Below the pieces are notes generated by a model. The model was not told the origin of the DNA, made no database searches, and saw only the letters and a list, made by a program, of their open reading frames with translations. Below are positions 35,296 to 45,476 of a DNA stretch of 64,000 nt, in pieces (within the stretch, counting starts at the first letter, position 1; each line of letters begins with the position of its first letter). A program made the translations under genes and the position numbers. Source of the DNA: Cytophagaceae bacterium ABcell3 (GTDB lineage: Bacteria > Bacteroidota > Bacteroidia > Cytophagales > Cytophagaceae); NCBI GenBank assembly GCA_030913385.1, contig CP133159.1:4505001-4569000 (forward strand), read 5' to 3'.

Positions 35296-35343
35296 CTAGT
35301 GCATTCAATGGTCAACCATAGAGAAACCATTTGAATGCACTAG
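35296..35343. terminator. Long hairpin between the two giant genes
   Basis: CTAGTGCATTCA(A)ATGGT pairs with its complement across a ~14-base loop: 17 paired bases and one bulged base. It starts 46 bp after the stop codon. It could terminate or protect the upstream transcript. The following bases to 35617 are AT-rich with no gene seen. Confidence 0.55.
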
Positions 35344-35617
35344 ACCTATTTTCGTCACACCTTAACCTCTACAATACAAACGGCATGGATTATAATATAT
35401 AAGCAGCTACAAATCAACAACAAACTACCTACCCAACAATAATTAAAGATTATTAAAGTTATTCTACCAAAATAAAAAAGCACTACCTTTTTCACATTTA
35501 AAGCCAAAAAAGTTCAATTTTTATGGTTACATATCTACTTTTAGATATATTAACCAGTAAAAAAAGAATAAAGCTCAACGTGAAAGCCTCACAGCTCTGA
35601 AATATACTTTAGATTCC

Positions 35618-38600
35618 ATGAAAATTAACAGGCGGTTCAATTACATCAATTTAACAAAGGCCTTCTTGGTTGCCTTTTGCTCTATATTAATCAATGAAAG
35701 CTATGCTCAGAATTTGAGGATTTCTGGGGGAAATACTGTATCAACAGCTTTATGTGCTGACGGCAAAATGTTTACATGGGGATTAAATACAGGAGGGCAG
35801 CTAGGGCATGATGAGTCAAATGCAGACGGATACACTTTGGCACCTGAAGAAGTTGAATTTCCAGCAAACGACCCTTATTTTGATTATCTTAACAGTGGTA
35901 TTCGCTTAAGGAATGTAGATGCAGGTTCTGGCGCCCACTTTATTGCTTCAGATTGTGAAGGAGGTGTATGGTCATGGGGCAACAATAACCATGGACAAAC
36001 AGGCACCAACAGTCCGGACGAAAGGCTAAACCGGCCACAACGAGTAAGAAGAGGACAACATCCTGGTGGCGGAGATATACATCCTAGTCTTGAAGATTAT
36101 TTAGTTGATGTGGCTTTTATTGCAGGAGGCAACAACTCCAGCTATGTAGTAACCAATACGGGAGAAGTTTTGGCCTGGGGGGAAAACGCAGATGGACAAT
36201 TAGGCGATGGAACTTTTGATGACTCTCCCACCCCCCGCTATGTATTAACAGGTCCAGGAGAAAGGCTCCAAAACGTTATAGAAGTAGGAGCTGGAGACGA
36301 AACAGCATATGCTTTAACGGCGGATGGTATTGTATATTCATGGGGTAATTATGGAAATGCTTACCTTGGACGCCCAGATAACAATAATGAATATGCAAGA
36401 CCTGTATTAAGGGACGGAGAACCATTAAGTAATATTGTTTCATTAAATGCCGGAGACGTAATGAGTTTTGCCCTTGATGACGAAGGTTTTGTTTGGGCTT
36501 GGGGCGACCATGGCTGGGGAGGGTCTGCTGGAACTGGTACCCCTACCAATCAACATGAAGAGCCTAAAAGAGTAGTAGCTGGCGAATGGGGTACAACCGA
36601 AGGCACTGCAGGATTTGGACAAACATATTTAAGAGCCAGGTCTATATCAGGTGGACAGGGCTTTGGTACAGCAGTAACTATTGATGGAATACCTGTTGCT
36701 TGGGGGAATGATGGAGCCTGTGGAGGAGCTGCTGCTGGTGGAAACCTAGGAAATGGAGGCGGAGGCGACTCCCCTGCCCCTGTAATAGTTAGAACTGACG
36801 CCAACTCATACCACACCAATGTAATTCAAATATCTGCTGCTGACACTTGGGGGTATTATATTACAGACAACAACGATATTTACGCATGGGGAAATAATGC
36901 ATTAGGCCAACTAGGTATCAACAGTACCGAATGTCAAGACTATGCAGTACCCTTAACCTTACCAGATTGTGGACTGCCAGCCCCGCTCCCTGAAGCACGG
37001 ATTTCTCCGGCAGGATTATATGTTTGTCCGCTAAACTGGGATGGCACCATGCTTAACTCAGGCTTTTCAGTAGGCCCAGACCTAATTGACGATTATACCA
37101 TTACATGGTTTAGAAACAGTCAGCCTTTAACCAATCCCTCTACCGATCCGTTAACATATGAAGCTACAGAGCCAGGCATTTATTCGGTAAATATTGAATA
37201 TATAGGTAATGACACACCATGCGAACCTTATGAAACAGCTACTGACAACATAGAAATTTTAATTTACGAGAGAGAGTTTGAAGTACCTGAAGACTTAACT
37301 TTCTGCGGTGACACGATAACTGCACATATTGAATCAGGATATGGACTTTACGAATGGTATACAGAAGAGATTGGAGGAGAATTAATAGGTACCAGCACAA
37401 GAACAAATGAGGTTAGATTCCCGAAAAGTTCAGTCACTGAAGTCTCTGGCACTGAACACACTGTATATGTAGAAGAAGTAGGTTTGGGAAATGGCAATGT
37501 AGGTCCTGTTTCCTCTTCATGCGATTCCGAAGATTTGCATGGAACCACAACATCTAATACCATGATAAGGGTTTTTGAAGGCTCTATTACCATAGATACT
37601 ATATCAATTTTTCATGAAGGCGAATGGCAAGGCTCTTCTACAAATTATGATTGGCAGGTCTGTATATATGGTTCAAAATTAGATCCGAACGGAAACGAAG
37701 TATCAGATGAAGATAATATTATTGCTTGTGGAGAAGTCGTAACACTACCCTCACATGATGACCAAGATGAATATCTCGAATTAAAAATCCCGGTCAATAT
37801 CACCCTTGAAGGGGCCAGAGTAGGTCGTGAATACTGGATAGGATTTGGAGACAATACCACCGGGATCAGATCTCAATACTTCACATGCCCCCCAGGACCT
37901 GCCATAGATGATATTGACAACAAAGATTACATACACCTTATACGAGCCGATCAGCATGGCAATCATCAAAGTGACGTTGAATGGGGACAATTTGCTAATA
38001 TCCAGTTTACAGCAAATCAGGGTTTTTGTGAAAGAGTGCCTGTAACTATAACAGAAGAATGTCCATGCTTACCACCTAATGAAGTTTCAGTAACCCCAAG
38101 CGACACCCTAATATTTTGCGAAGGTGAAGCTCTAAACATTGAAGCTACTGTAGATACCACAGGTTTAAGCCCGGTAAATGATGCATATTACTTCACTTGG
38201 TACTTAGACGAAGATCAGCTTGGCGCACCTTCTGTAGATTATGAAGATATTGATATTGCCGAAATCACTGTTGACCAAAGCGGACTTTACAGAATTAGAG
38301 TGGAAGACGGTACTACCGGAAACTCTAGCTGCTACTTAGAAGACTCTGTTTACGTCATTGTCGACGAACCTGTAGACCCGGGATCTATTGTTGATGAAGA
38401 ACAAGTCATCTGTGTTGGCACAATACCAGATGCCCTACTTTCTGACGAACCTGCATCAGGCGGAAACGACTCAGGAGACTTCGATTACCAGTGGCAAAGC
38501 TCCCTAACCGGGGACGAGGAAGATTTTGATGACATTGCCGGTGCAGATGAGGAAGACTTTACACCTGATGCACTAGAAGAAAGTACTTATTTTAGAAGAA

Positions 38601-41600
38601 TGGCAACTTCAGGGGAGTGCCCTCCAACCTATACAGATCCAGTCCTTGTAACTGTTATAGATGAAGTTGACCCTGGTGAGATCGGAGAAGACGTAGAAAT
38701 TTGTATCAATACAATTCCTCCAACAATTGAAGAAACCGTTGCTGCAAGCGGCGGAGATGAGGATTTTGTTTATCAGTGGGAGGTGTCAATAGACGGAGAC
38801 ACTTGGGATGAAATAGATGGTGAAACAAGTATAGATTATTCTCCGTCTGACCCAATAAGTGAAGAGACTTATTATAGAAGAAGAGTTTCAGCAGGACCAT
38901 GCGACTCTGTTTACTCTAACATTGTTACTATATCTATTACCCCAGTACTGACAGGTGGCGCCATCAGCCAAGACCAAAGAACCTGCTACGATGTAGAACC
39001 TGACTTCCCATTGGTAAGCGAACAAGATGCCGATGGCGGGGACGGAACCTATGAGTACACCTGGCAGTCTGCCTCTCTGGACGATCCTGAGAACTGGACA
39101 CCGGAAAGTGCTGCCGATGGCAGTGAACTTGTACTTGGTGCCCTTACCGAAAGCAGGATGTACAGACGTATGGTAGTGTCGGGTGACAACGAAGAGTGTA
39201 ATACTGCTTATTCCGACACCGTCACTGTTACTGTTTATGAGATGACAGAACCAGGCACCATCGGTGACCCGGAGATCATTTGCTATAACGGAACGCCTTC
39301 GGAACTGATCAATGTTGACCTGCCTACGGAAGGCGATACCGAAGAGGTTGTACCTTATACATACCGCTGGTTATATGCAGAAGAAAGCGCACCAGGCTCT
39401 TGGGCCGCTGCCGGAGGAACGGGAGAGAATTTCCAGCCGGGGCAACTTACCGAAACCACTTGGTTTGTAAGGGAAGTTACTTCTGGCAACTGCCCTCCTG
39501 TAGAGTCTGACCCTATAGAGATTGCTGTTACAGACCCACTGGAGCCGGGCGCTATCGGGGACGACACAACCATATGCGCAGGTTCTTCGCCTGGCACTAT
39601 TGCGGAAATTGACCCTGCCGAAGGCGGTGGCGGAGGCTATACCTACGTTTGGGAAAAATCTGAGGACAACGGCCCATGGGAAGTGATAGATGACGAAACA
39701 GCTTTTGAATACACCCCTGACAATGTCCTTGTCGATACAAGGTACAGAAGGATTGTGTCCACCGATGTTTGCGATGCAGAAGAGTCAAATATCGTCACAG
39801 TCTCTGTACTGCCAGGGCTTGACCCAGGAGAGATTGCCGATGACCAGGCCATCTGTTACGATACCCAGCCAGACGAGATCATTAGCGTGTCATCGGCACA
39901 GGGCGGTACAGGAGATTTTGACTACTCTTGGCTCTATGCGACCGAAGACGATATCGCAAATGACGACTGGAACCCAATAACTGGCGAAGATGGCCTTACC
40001 TATACCCCGGACAACCTTACCGAGTCTACCTATTTTGCCAGAATGGTAGTGTCCGGTACGGGCGACTGTAACACTTCTGTTACCATGCCTGTATTCATCG
40101 AGGTATATGAAGACTTGACCCCTGGCGCTATCGAAGATGACCAGGAAATTTGCGAGGACGAAACTCCTGAGCCGATCACAGAGCTTACGCCTGCTGCAGG
40201 AGGAGACGGTGACTATGCCTACACTTGGGAAATGACAGAAGACAATGGCACTACCTGGACAACAATAAGTGGCGCAACGACTGCAACCTATGCACCTGGC
40301 GCGCTTACCCAGACCACTATCTACAGAAGGAACGTGACTTCGGGCGACTGTGGCACGGTAACATCGAACATGGTAGAAATCGATGTGACCCCAAATGAAG
40401 CGGTAGACGTTTCAATCACCAACCCAGGGAATACGTGTATCGGGGAAAACATGACTTTCAATGCAACCCCTCAAAATGAAGGAAATTCCCCTGTATATGC
40501 CTGGTATGTCAATGATACCGAAGTACCGGGGGGAACAGGATCCAGTTTCACTACCGATGACCTCAATGACGGGGACAGGGTAAAAGTGATACTTACTTCT
40601 TCTATAGAATGTACAACAAACAACCCGGCAGAGTCAAACGAAGAAGTGGCGGACATCACCACTTCAGTGATCCCTGCCGTAACGATCAACAACCCGGATG
40701 ATATCTGTGAAGGTGAAGAAGTGAACTTTACGGCCAACCCTTCTGGTGGCGGGAACACTCCTACCTACGAGTGGTTTGTAAACGGTGTATCGCAAGGACC
40801 GGAAGACTTAGTTGCCACATGGTCAAGCGACCAGTTGCAAGATGGAGACGAGGTACACGTGGTCATGACCTCTAGCTCACAATGTATCGATGCGAGCGTT
40901 AGCGATGAAGCAACCTCCAACACCCATGAGATGGAAGTGATCGAGAATGCGGTTGTAAGTGTGTCCATAAGCGCCAACCCTGCTTCAAGGGAGTGCGAAG
41001 GCACACCGGTCACCTTTACGGCCACTCCGACCAACGAAGGCACCTCCCCTACTTACCAATGGTATGTCAACGGGCAGCCAACAGGGATGAACAATCCGGT
41101 ATTTGAAGCGGACGACCTAGAAGACGAAGACGAGGTATGGGTAGAGATGGAGTCGTCGCTTAGATGTGTCGTGCAAAGGGATGCTGCCTCAAACATCCAT
41201 GAGATGGAAGTCGAGCCGATAGTACCCGTTTCTGTTTCCCTACAAGGGCCTTCAGGAACCATTTGCGAAGGTGCAGAAGCCACCTTTACCGCTACCCCGA
41301 CCAATGGCGGGTCAAACCCTACATACCAGTGGTTTGTAGAAGGACAGTTGCAAGCCGAAACAAGCGACGTATTTGTGAGCGACGAGCTCAGTGACGATGA
41401 TGAAGTTGAGGTAAGGCTTACCTCAAGCGAAATGTGCCCGGACGGCACGGCCAGCGACAACTTCACTGCCGACATATTTACCATGCCAGATATCAATGTC
41501 ACCCCAACACCTGTGGTGATGTGCGAAGGAAGTTCTCAGCTATTGACACCTGACGTTAACGAATCAGGAAGTACCTATGAATGGTTTATCGACGGTACAA

Positions 41601-42454
41601 GCACAGGACATAACTCAAGGACTTACATGGCTTCTGAGACTGGAACACATACTGTATGGGTAGACTTCCCGCACGGATGCGGCAAGGAGTCGGAGCCGGC
41701 AGAGGTGACCGTACTGCCTGAGCCTGACCCTGTGATCAACGAAGACAGCACGACCATTTGTGAAGACGAATATGCTACTTTCACTGTGGACGCCTCTGAC
41801 AACAACAACTCGATACAGTGGTACCTGAACGGTATGCCTATAGACGGTGAGACCGGCCATACCATACATATCAACGAGCCGGGCTTGCTGACGGTAGTCG
41901 AAGACAACGGGACATGCAACACTAGGTCTACAGAAGTGCCGCTGGTAGTGATACCAAACCCTGTTCCATATGCCGGGGAAGACGTGACGGTAATAGAAGG
42001 GGATCCGGTACAACTGACGGCAACTGGCGGGGAAACATTTAGCTGGTACCCTGAAGACGGGCTGGACGACCCGAACATCCCTAACCCGGTTTTCATTTCG
42101 GAAGACAACATTACCTATACGGTAACGGTGGCAAACGAGCACTGTGAGGGACAGGACGAAGTGAACATTACGGTCCAAAAGCCGATCGTGGTACGCAACT
42201 CGTTCACGCCAAACGGTGACAACATAAACGACACTTGGTACATCGAGAACCTGGAAAGGTTCCCGGACGCAAGGATCGAGATATACAACAGGTGGGGTAG
42301 TCTTGTATGGTTGTCAGATGGCCCTGCCGAGTGGGACGGTACAAACTTCAGGAACAACGAAGATTTGCCGGTGGCCACTTATTACTATGTCATCATCCTT
42401 AATTCTGAAATATTTGACAAGCCATATACTGGCCATGTAACTATTGTGAGATAA
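35618..42454 (+). CDS. Giant RCC1/Ig-repeat surface protein with type B T9SS C-terminal domain
   Basis: 2278 residues. Signal peptide up to LINESYAQ. Residues ~35-450 form an RCC1-type (regulator of chromosome condensation/BLIP-II) beta-propeller with repeated blades such as MFTWGLNTGGQLGHD, VWSWGNNNHGQTGTN, VLAWGENADGQLGDG and IYAWGNNALGQLGIN. A middle region (~500-820) is unassigned. The remaining part is Ig-like modules and a CHU_C domain almost identical to those of the preceding gene. Same export route and probably the same surface partner, but a different binding head. Followed 20 bp later by the PorP/SprF gene. Confidence 0.9.
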   Translation: MKINRRFNYINLTKAFLVAFCSILINESYAQNLRISGGNTVSTALCADGKMFTWGLNTGGQLGHDESNADGYTLAPEEVEFPANDPYFDYLNSGIRLRNVDAGSGAHFIASDCEGGVWSWGNNNHGQTGTNSPDERLNRPQRVRRGQHPGGGDIHPSLEDYLVDVAFIAGGNNSSYVVTNTGEVLAWGENADGQLGDGTFDDSPTPRYVLTGPGERLQNVIEVGAGDETAYALTADGIVYSWGNYGNAYLGRPDNNNEYARPVLRDGEPLSNIVSLNAGDVMSFALDDEGFVWAWGDHGWGGSAGTGTPTNQHEEPKRVVAGEWGTTEGTAGFGQTYLRARSISGGQGFGTAVTIDGIPVAWGNDGACGGAAAGGNLGNGGGGDSPAPVIVRTDANSYHTNVIQISAADTWGYYITDNNDIYAWGNNALGQLGINSTECQDYAVPLTLPDCGLPAPLPEARISPAGLYVCPLNWDGTMLNSGFSVGPDLIDDYTITWFRNSQPLTNPSTDPLTYEATEPGIYSVNIEYIGNDTPCEPYETATDNIEILIYEREFEVPEDLTFCGDTITAHIESGYGLYEWYTEEIGGELIGTSTRTNEVRFPKSSVTEVSGTEHTVYVEEVGLGNGNVGPVSSSCDSEDLHGTTTSNTMIRVFEGSITIDTISIFHEGEWQGSSTNYDWQVCIYGSKLDPNGNEVSDEDNIIACGEVVTLPSHDDQDEYLELKIPVNITLEGARVGREYWIGFGDNTTGIRSQYFTCPPGPAIDDIDNKDYIHLIRADQHGNHQSDVEWGQFANIQFTANQGFCERVPVTITEECPCLPPNEVSVTPSDTLIFCEGEALNIEATVDTTGLSPVNDAYYFTWYLDEDQLGAPSVDYEDIDIAEITVDQSGLYRIRVEDGTTGNSSCYLEDSVYVIVDEPVDPGSIVDEEQVICVGTIPDALLSDEPASGGNDSGDFDYQWQSSLTGDEEDFDDIAGADEEDFTPDALEESTYFRRMATSGECPPTYTDPVLVTVIDEVDPGEIGEDVEICINTIPPTIEETVAASGGDEDFVYQWEVSIDGDTWDEIDGETSIDYSPSDPISEETYYRRRVSAGPCDSVYSNIVTISITPVLTGGAISQDQRTCYDVEPDFPLVSEQDADGGDGTYEYTWQSASLDDPENWTPESAADGSELVLGALTESRMYRRMVVSGDNEECNTAYSDTVTVTVYEMTEPGTIGDPEIICYNGTPSELINVDLPTEGDTEEVVPYTYRWLYAEESAPGSWAAAGGTGENFQPGQLTETTWFVREVTSGNCPPVESDPIEIAVTDPLEPGAIGDDTTICAGSSPGTIAEIDPAEGGGGGYTYVWEKSEDNGPWEVIDDETAFEYTPDNVLVDTRYRRIVSTDVCDAEESNIVTVSVLPGLDPGEIADDQAICYDTQPDEIISVSSAQGGTGDFDYSWLYATEDDIANDDWNPITGEDGLTYTPDNLTESTYFARMVVSGTGDCNTSVTMPVFIEVYEDLTPGAIEDDQEICEDETPEPITELTPAAGGDGDYAYTWEMTEDNGTTWTTISGATTATYAPGALTQTTIYRRNVTSGDCGTVTSNMVEIDVTPNEAVDVSITNPGNTCIGENMTFNATPQNEGNSPVYAWYVNDTEVPGGTGSSFTTDDLNDGDRVKVILTSSIECTTNNPAESNEEVADITTSVIPAVTINNPDDICEGEEVNFTANPSGGGNTPTYEWFVNGVSQGPEDLVATWSSDQLQDGDEVHVVMTSSSQCIDASVSDEATSNTHEMEVIENAVVSVSISANPASRECEGTPVTFTATPTNEGTSPTYQWYVNGQPTGMNNPVFEADDLEDEDEVWVEMESSLRCVVQRDAASNIHEMEVEPIVPVSVSLQGPSGTICEGAEATFTATPTNGGSNPTYQWFVEGQLQAETSDVFVSDELSDDDEVEVRLTSSEMCPDGTASDNFTADIFTMPDINVTPTPVVMCEGSSQLLTPDVNESGSTYEWFIDGTSTGHNSRTYMASETGTHTVWVDFPHGCGKESEPAEVTVLPEPDPVINEDSTTICEDEYATFTVDASDNNNSIQWYLNGMPIDGETGHTIHINEPGLLTVVEDNGTCNTRSTEVPLVVIPNPVPYAGEDVTVIEGDPVQLTATGGETFSWYPEDGLDDPNIPNPVFISEDNITYTVTVANEHCEGQDEVNITVQKPIVVRNSFTPNGDNINDTWYIENLERFPDARIEIYNRWGSLVWLSDGPAEWDGTNFRNNEDLPVATYYYVIILNSEIFDKPYTGHVTIVR
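39007..40032 (+). repeat. Second copy of the ~1.03-kb block (see 31793-32818)
   Basis: Matches 31793-32818 at a constant offset of 7214 bp. The left boundary is sharp: upstream of CCCATTGG the two genes differ (GAACCTGAACT versus GAACCTGACTT, then increasing divergence). Confidence 0.85.
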
Positions 42455-42474
42455 TTATAAGACAAAGATAAAAC

Positions 42475-43434
42475 ATGAAAAAACTACTAATATTCTTTTT
42501 CCTGCAATTATCTGTAGTTGCAGTATTTGGCCAGCAAAGGCCCCAGTACTCCCAGTATATGGTGAACCCGTTCCTGCTCAACCCCGCGGTGGCAGGAACG
42601 GAAGACTATGCTGATTTCAGGGCCGGTTACAGAAATCAATGGATCGGGTTTCCAGGCGCACCGACCACTATCTACCTTAGTGGACATGCCCCCATAGGAA
42701 AGGGAATGGTACAGAACAACAGGACAAGGGTCAAAAAGAACGGGTTCCATGCTGTAGGTGGTGTCGTGTCAAACGATGTCACAGGGCCAAGCAGCAGGTT
42801 GACAATTACCGCTTCCTACGCTTACCACCTAAAAATTGCCCCTAAAACTTTTATCTCCATGGGTATATCGGGTGGAATGCAGCAATATATGTTGGACGAG
42901 TCACAACTGACCACTGTAGTGGACAACGACCCGATGATTCACGGGATTTCAAATACCTCGTTGGCAGATGTAAGCACAGGCTTCTGGTTGTACAACCCTA
43001 ACTATTTTGTGGGCGGTTCCATTAGCCAGATATTCAACCCTGTTATTTTCAACCACCATACCAATGAGATGGAAAACCATGGAAGGCTTAACCACCATTA
43101 CTTCATAACTTCCGGTGTAAGGATCCCATTGGATCATGACTGGTCGTTGGTGCCATCGGTACTACTTAAAGGCGTCACCCCTGCCCCACTATCTTTTGAC
43201 GTAAACTGCAAGATCAGGTACCAAAACATTGCATGGGGCGGTATCTCCTACAGACGTACAGATGCAGTGGCAGCCATGGTAGGCTTTATATTGAACGACA
43301 GGTTTGACATTAGTTATTCTTATGACTTCATCACCTCCAATATCAGGCACTATACAGGAGGTAGCCACGAAATTGTGATAGGTTATAGAATGCCACTCGC
43401 TCCAGGACTTGTATGTCCTTCTAAGTATTGGTAA
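42475..43434 (+). CDS. PorP/SprF family type IX secretion system membrane protein
   Basis: 319 residues. Signal peptide (KKLLIFFFLQLSVVAVFGQ) followed by the family hallmark RPQYSQYMVNPFLLNPAVAG and RAGYRNQWIGFPGAPTTIYL; the C-terminus alternates hydrophobic strands as in an outer-membrane barrel. PorP/SprF proteins act with surface proteins that carry type B C-terminal domains, and in known cases sit directly downstream of them, as here (20-bp gap). It probably anchors or helps export one or both giant proteins. Confidence 0.95.
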   Translation: MKKLLIFFFLQLSVVAVFGQQRPQYSQYMVNPFLLNPAVAGTEDYADFRAGYRNQWIGFPGAPTTIYLSGHAPIGKGMVQNNRTRVKKNGFHAVGGVVSNDVTGPSSRLTITASYAYHLKIAPKTFISMGISGGMQQYMLDESQLTTVVDNDPMIHGISNTSLADVSTGFWLYNPNYFVGGSISQIFNPVIFNHHTNEMENHGRLNHHYFITSGVRIPLDHDWSLVPSVLLKGVTPAPLSFDVNCKIRYQNIAWGGISYRRTDAVAAMVGFILNDRFDISYSYDFITSNIRHYTGGSHEIVIGYRMPLAPGLVCPSKYW

Positions 43435-43450
43435 GAAACAACTAGCTCAA

Positions 43451-43909
43451 ATGAAACATTTGTTTACTATAATTGCTCCTTTATTAATCTTTAGTACTGC
43501 CTTTATTCCTCAAGAAAAATCAATAAACGAAGGCATCAAATTCCATACAAGCTCGTGGGAAGAGGTACAGGAATTAGCATCCAAAGAGGGCAAACCAATT
43601 TTTATTGATTTGTATGCTTCATGGTGTGGCGTGTGCCGATCTCTTAAAGAAAAAACTTTTAGTGATGCAAAAGCTGCGGAGTTTTTTAACACCAACTATA
43701 TAAATTATGCGGTAGACGGGGAAAGTAAAGAAGGCAAAAAACTATTAGAAAAGTATATACTCACCGACGAGGAAGATCCACGGATGAAATTCCGACAATA
43801 TCCACAATTACTAATTTTAGATCAAGCCGGAAATCTTGTTCAAAAACACAATGGATTTCTTTCTGCAGAAGAACTTATTGAATTGGGAAATATAAAAAAT
43901 AGTCATTAG
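43451..43909 (+). CDS. Exported thioredoxin-like protein
   Basis: 152 residues from the ATG at 43451, where a signal peptide begins (MKHLFTIIAPLLIFSTAF). A longer frame from 43409 overlaps the PorP gene and is rejected. The thioredoxin fold has the redox motif CGVC in IDLYASWCGVCRSLKEKTF and the cis-Pro region FRQYPQLLILDQAGN. Probably a periplasmic disulphide enzyme. Only 16 bp after the PorP/SprF stop, so it may help folding of the exported proteins, whose Ig-like modules each carry Cys; this is inference. Confidence 0.85.
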   Translation: MKHLFTIIAPLLIFSTAFIPQEKSINEGIKFHTSSWEEVQELASKEGKPIFIDLYASWCGVCRSLKEKTFSDAKAAEFFNTNYINYAVDGESKEGKKLLEKYILTDEEDPRMKFRQYPQLLILDQAGNLVQKHNGFLSAEELIELGNIKNSH

Positions 43910-43941
43910 GCCGGCTACAAAAGCCGACCCGGTGACCATTT

Positions 43942-44023
43942 TACAAATCATTCCCCACCGCCACGTACAACCGGTACTGTTTTTTGTTATAATCAGAAAC
44001 CGACCTGATATAATCAAGGCGGT
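43942..44023. repeat. 82-bp direct repeat, copy 1 (duplicate of the tolC-like gene 3' end)
   Basis: TACAAATCATTCCCC...AATCAAGGCGGT matches 45937-46018 with four mismatches, in the same orientation. The second copy is the true 3' end of the TolC-like gene, so this one is a gene fragment. Between the copies lie a dispersed-repeat copy and one hypothetical gene. Confidence 0.85.
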
Positions 44024-44068
44024 CAGGTGTGCCATAGCTATCTGATAAAGTTATCACCAGAAACTATT

Positions 44069-44175
44069 GAACCTGAAATATGCATTAGAACTTTCTATTG
44101 CGTGGCATAATAACTTCAAATCAGACGCTTTGCTCACATTTGGTTTTTAACCGTAGAACTACTATGCTTTGCACT
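44069..44175. repeat. Dispersed inverted-repeat element, copy B (truncated)
   Basis: Begins CCTGAAATATGCATTAGAAC, contains AATAACTTCAAATCAGACGC and TTTTTAACCGTAGAACTACT and ends near ATGCTTTGCA. The left half matches copy C; the right terminus is missing. The gene-free stretch 44176-44411 downstream shows no further structure I can name. Confidence 0.7.
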
Positions 44176-44411
44176 GCTGGTTTGAACAAGGCTGTAAGCA
44201 AGCCCCTAGAGCAAAGCCTGAAAAGCAGTTACTGGTTACCCTCAAAAGTCATTTTTTAAGATTTTCAAGAGCCAACCGTTTGCAACTCTTTAGAAAGCTG
44301 CTGAGACTGAAAAAAACAGAGAAATTGTTGTAACAATGGCAACAAGCGTTTTCAAAACCGAAATTTTTACCAACTCTTCCCAAAATAATCTTGGCTCGTA
44401 ATGGCTATCTA

Positions 44412-45476
44412 TTAACGAGGGTAGGAAATAGCGTACCACATATCGTTAAACCGGATAAAATGACTAAGAAGGACTTCTATAGGAAATTCAGAATAAACAT
44501 CTTCAAAATAATATGTAACAATGGCGACTTCATAGCACCCACTCCTCTCAGGTACGTTTCTTTGCTTCATCAGGAAATCCTGATATCCAACTTCTATATT
44601 TATGCTGTCTAAAGTTAAATGTTCCACTTCATTCCTTCCAAAAGTCCTATTCAGATCATTCATAAAGGTATTTTGTAATTGCTCAATTAAATCAGGCATA
44701 CCATTACCAACCATTACTTTTCTATAGAACTCTCCACTTATGTTGGATTCTACGTTCTTTTCAAACATATATTTATAAGTCTGTTCCGTTGGAAGTAATT
44801 CTTTTATTGCCAGCTTAAGTTTATTCTGGTCTCCCTTCAGATAGAGAGAATAAATATCATTTGCCTTAACTTTTAATTCTTCACCGTGAAACTCCTTTTG
44901 TTTTCTGATAGTCTTTTTTATTAAAGGACAATCTATCTTTAAGTTCTCTGGAAGTAATTTCCAGATAAACTTATCAAGTTCAGGATTAAAAAAGTAGCTA
45001 TTATTAACATACCAATAAAACTCATAATCACAACTACTAATTTCTCTACGTAGCTGATACTCTTTTCCTCCAACTGCTAATTTAAGTTCTATTGCAAAAG
45101 GACTATTAAGCATTTTGACTTTACGATCAGAAATCTTATATTCTTTTCCTAATATTTTTACAATTCTGTCTATATCCTTTTGGGAAAAACTAATATTTAG
45201 TTTTTCTACAGATCTGTCTTCCCTGAAAATATAGGTGGAATCGAAATCATACCTGTACCTTCTGTAATAATGGTTAATTTCTCCATTATATCTTTCTGAA
45301 AGTGAATCAAAATGATAAATAATATTGAATAAAGATGTAGAATCATCAAGAACTGTCTTCTTTTCATCAAAATATTCATCCGTAATTGTCTGATACCCCA
45401 GTGTTATTTTAACACTTTGAGCTAGTGCAAGCCCATGAAGACACCCTATAAAAAATATCAACAGAAAGGTTTTCAT
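44412..45476 (-). CDS. Hypothetical exported protein
   Basis: 354 residues with a signal peptide (KTFLLIFFIGCLHGLALAQ). The body is rich in Tyr, Lys and Asp with segments such as YNGEINHYYRRYRYDFDSTY and VGGKEYQLRREISSCDYEFY. No family is recognised. It stands alone in a ~1.9-kb unit flanked by 82-bp direct repeats, which suggests it arrived or was rearranged as a block. Confidence 0.65.
   Translation of the reverse strand: MKTFLLIFFIGCLHGLALAQSVKITLGYQTITDEYFDEKKTVLDDSTSLFNIIYHFDSLSERYNGEINHYYRRYRYDFDSTYIFREDRSVEKLNISFSQKDIDRIVKILGKEYKISDRKVKMLNSPFAIELKLAVGGKEYQLRREISSCDYEFYWYVNNSYFFNPELDKFIWKLLPENLKIDCPLIKKTIRKQKEFHGEELKVKANDIYSLYLKGDQNKLKLAIKELLPTEQTYKYMFEKNVESNISGEFYRKVMVGNGMPDLIEQLQNTFMNDLNRTFGRNEVEHLTLDSINIEVGYQDFLMKQRNVPERSGCYEVAIVTYYFEDVYSEFPIEVLLSHFIRFNDMWYAISYPR

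Noticed and set aside
28395-42454. Reading the two giant repeat proteins as polymorphic toxins with C-terminal toxin domains
   Set aside because: Both end in a gliding-type type B sorting domain, not a toxin domain, and are followed by PorP/SprF rather than an immunity gene.
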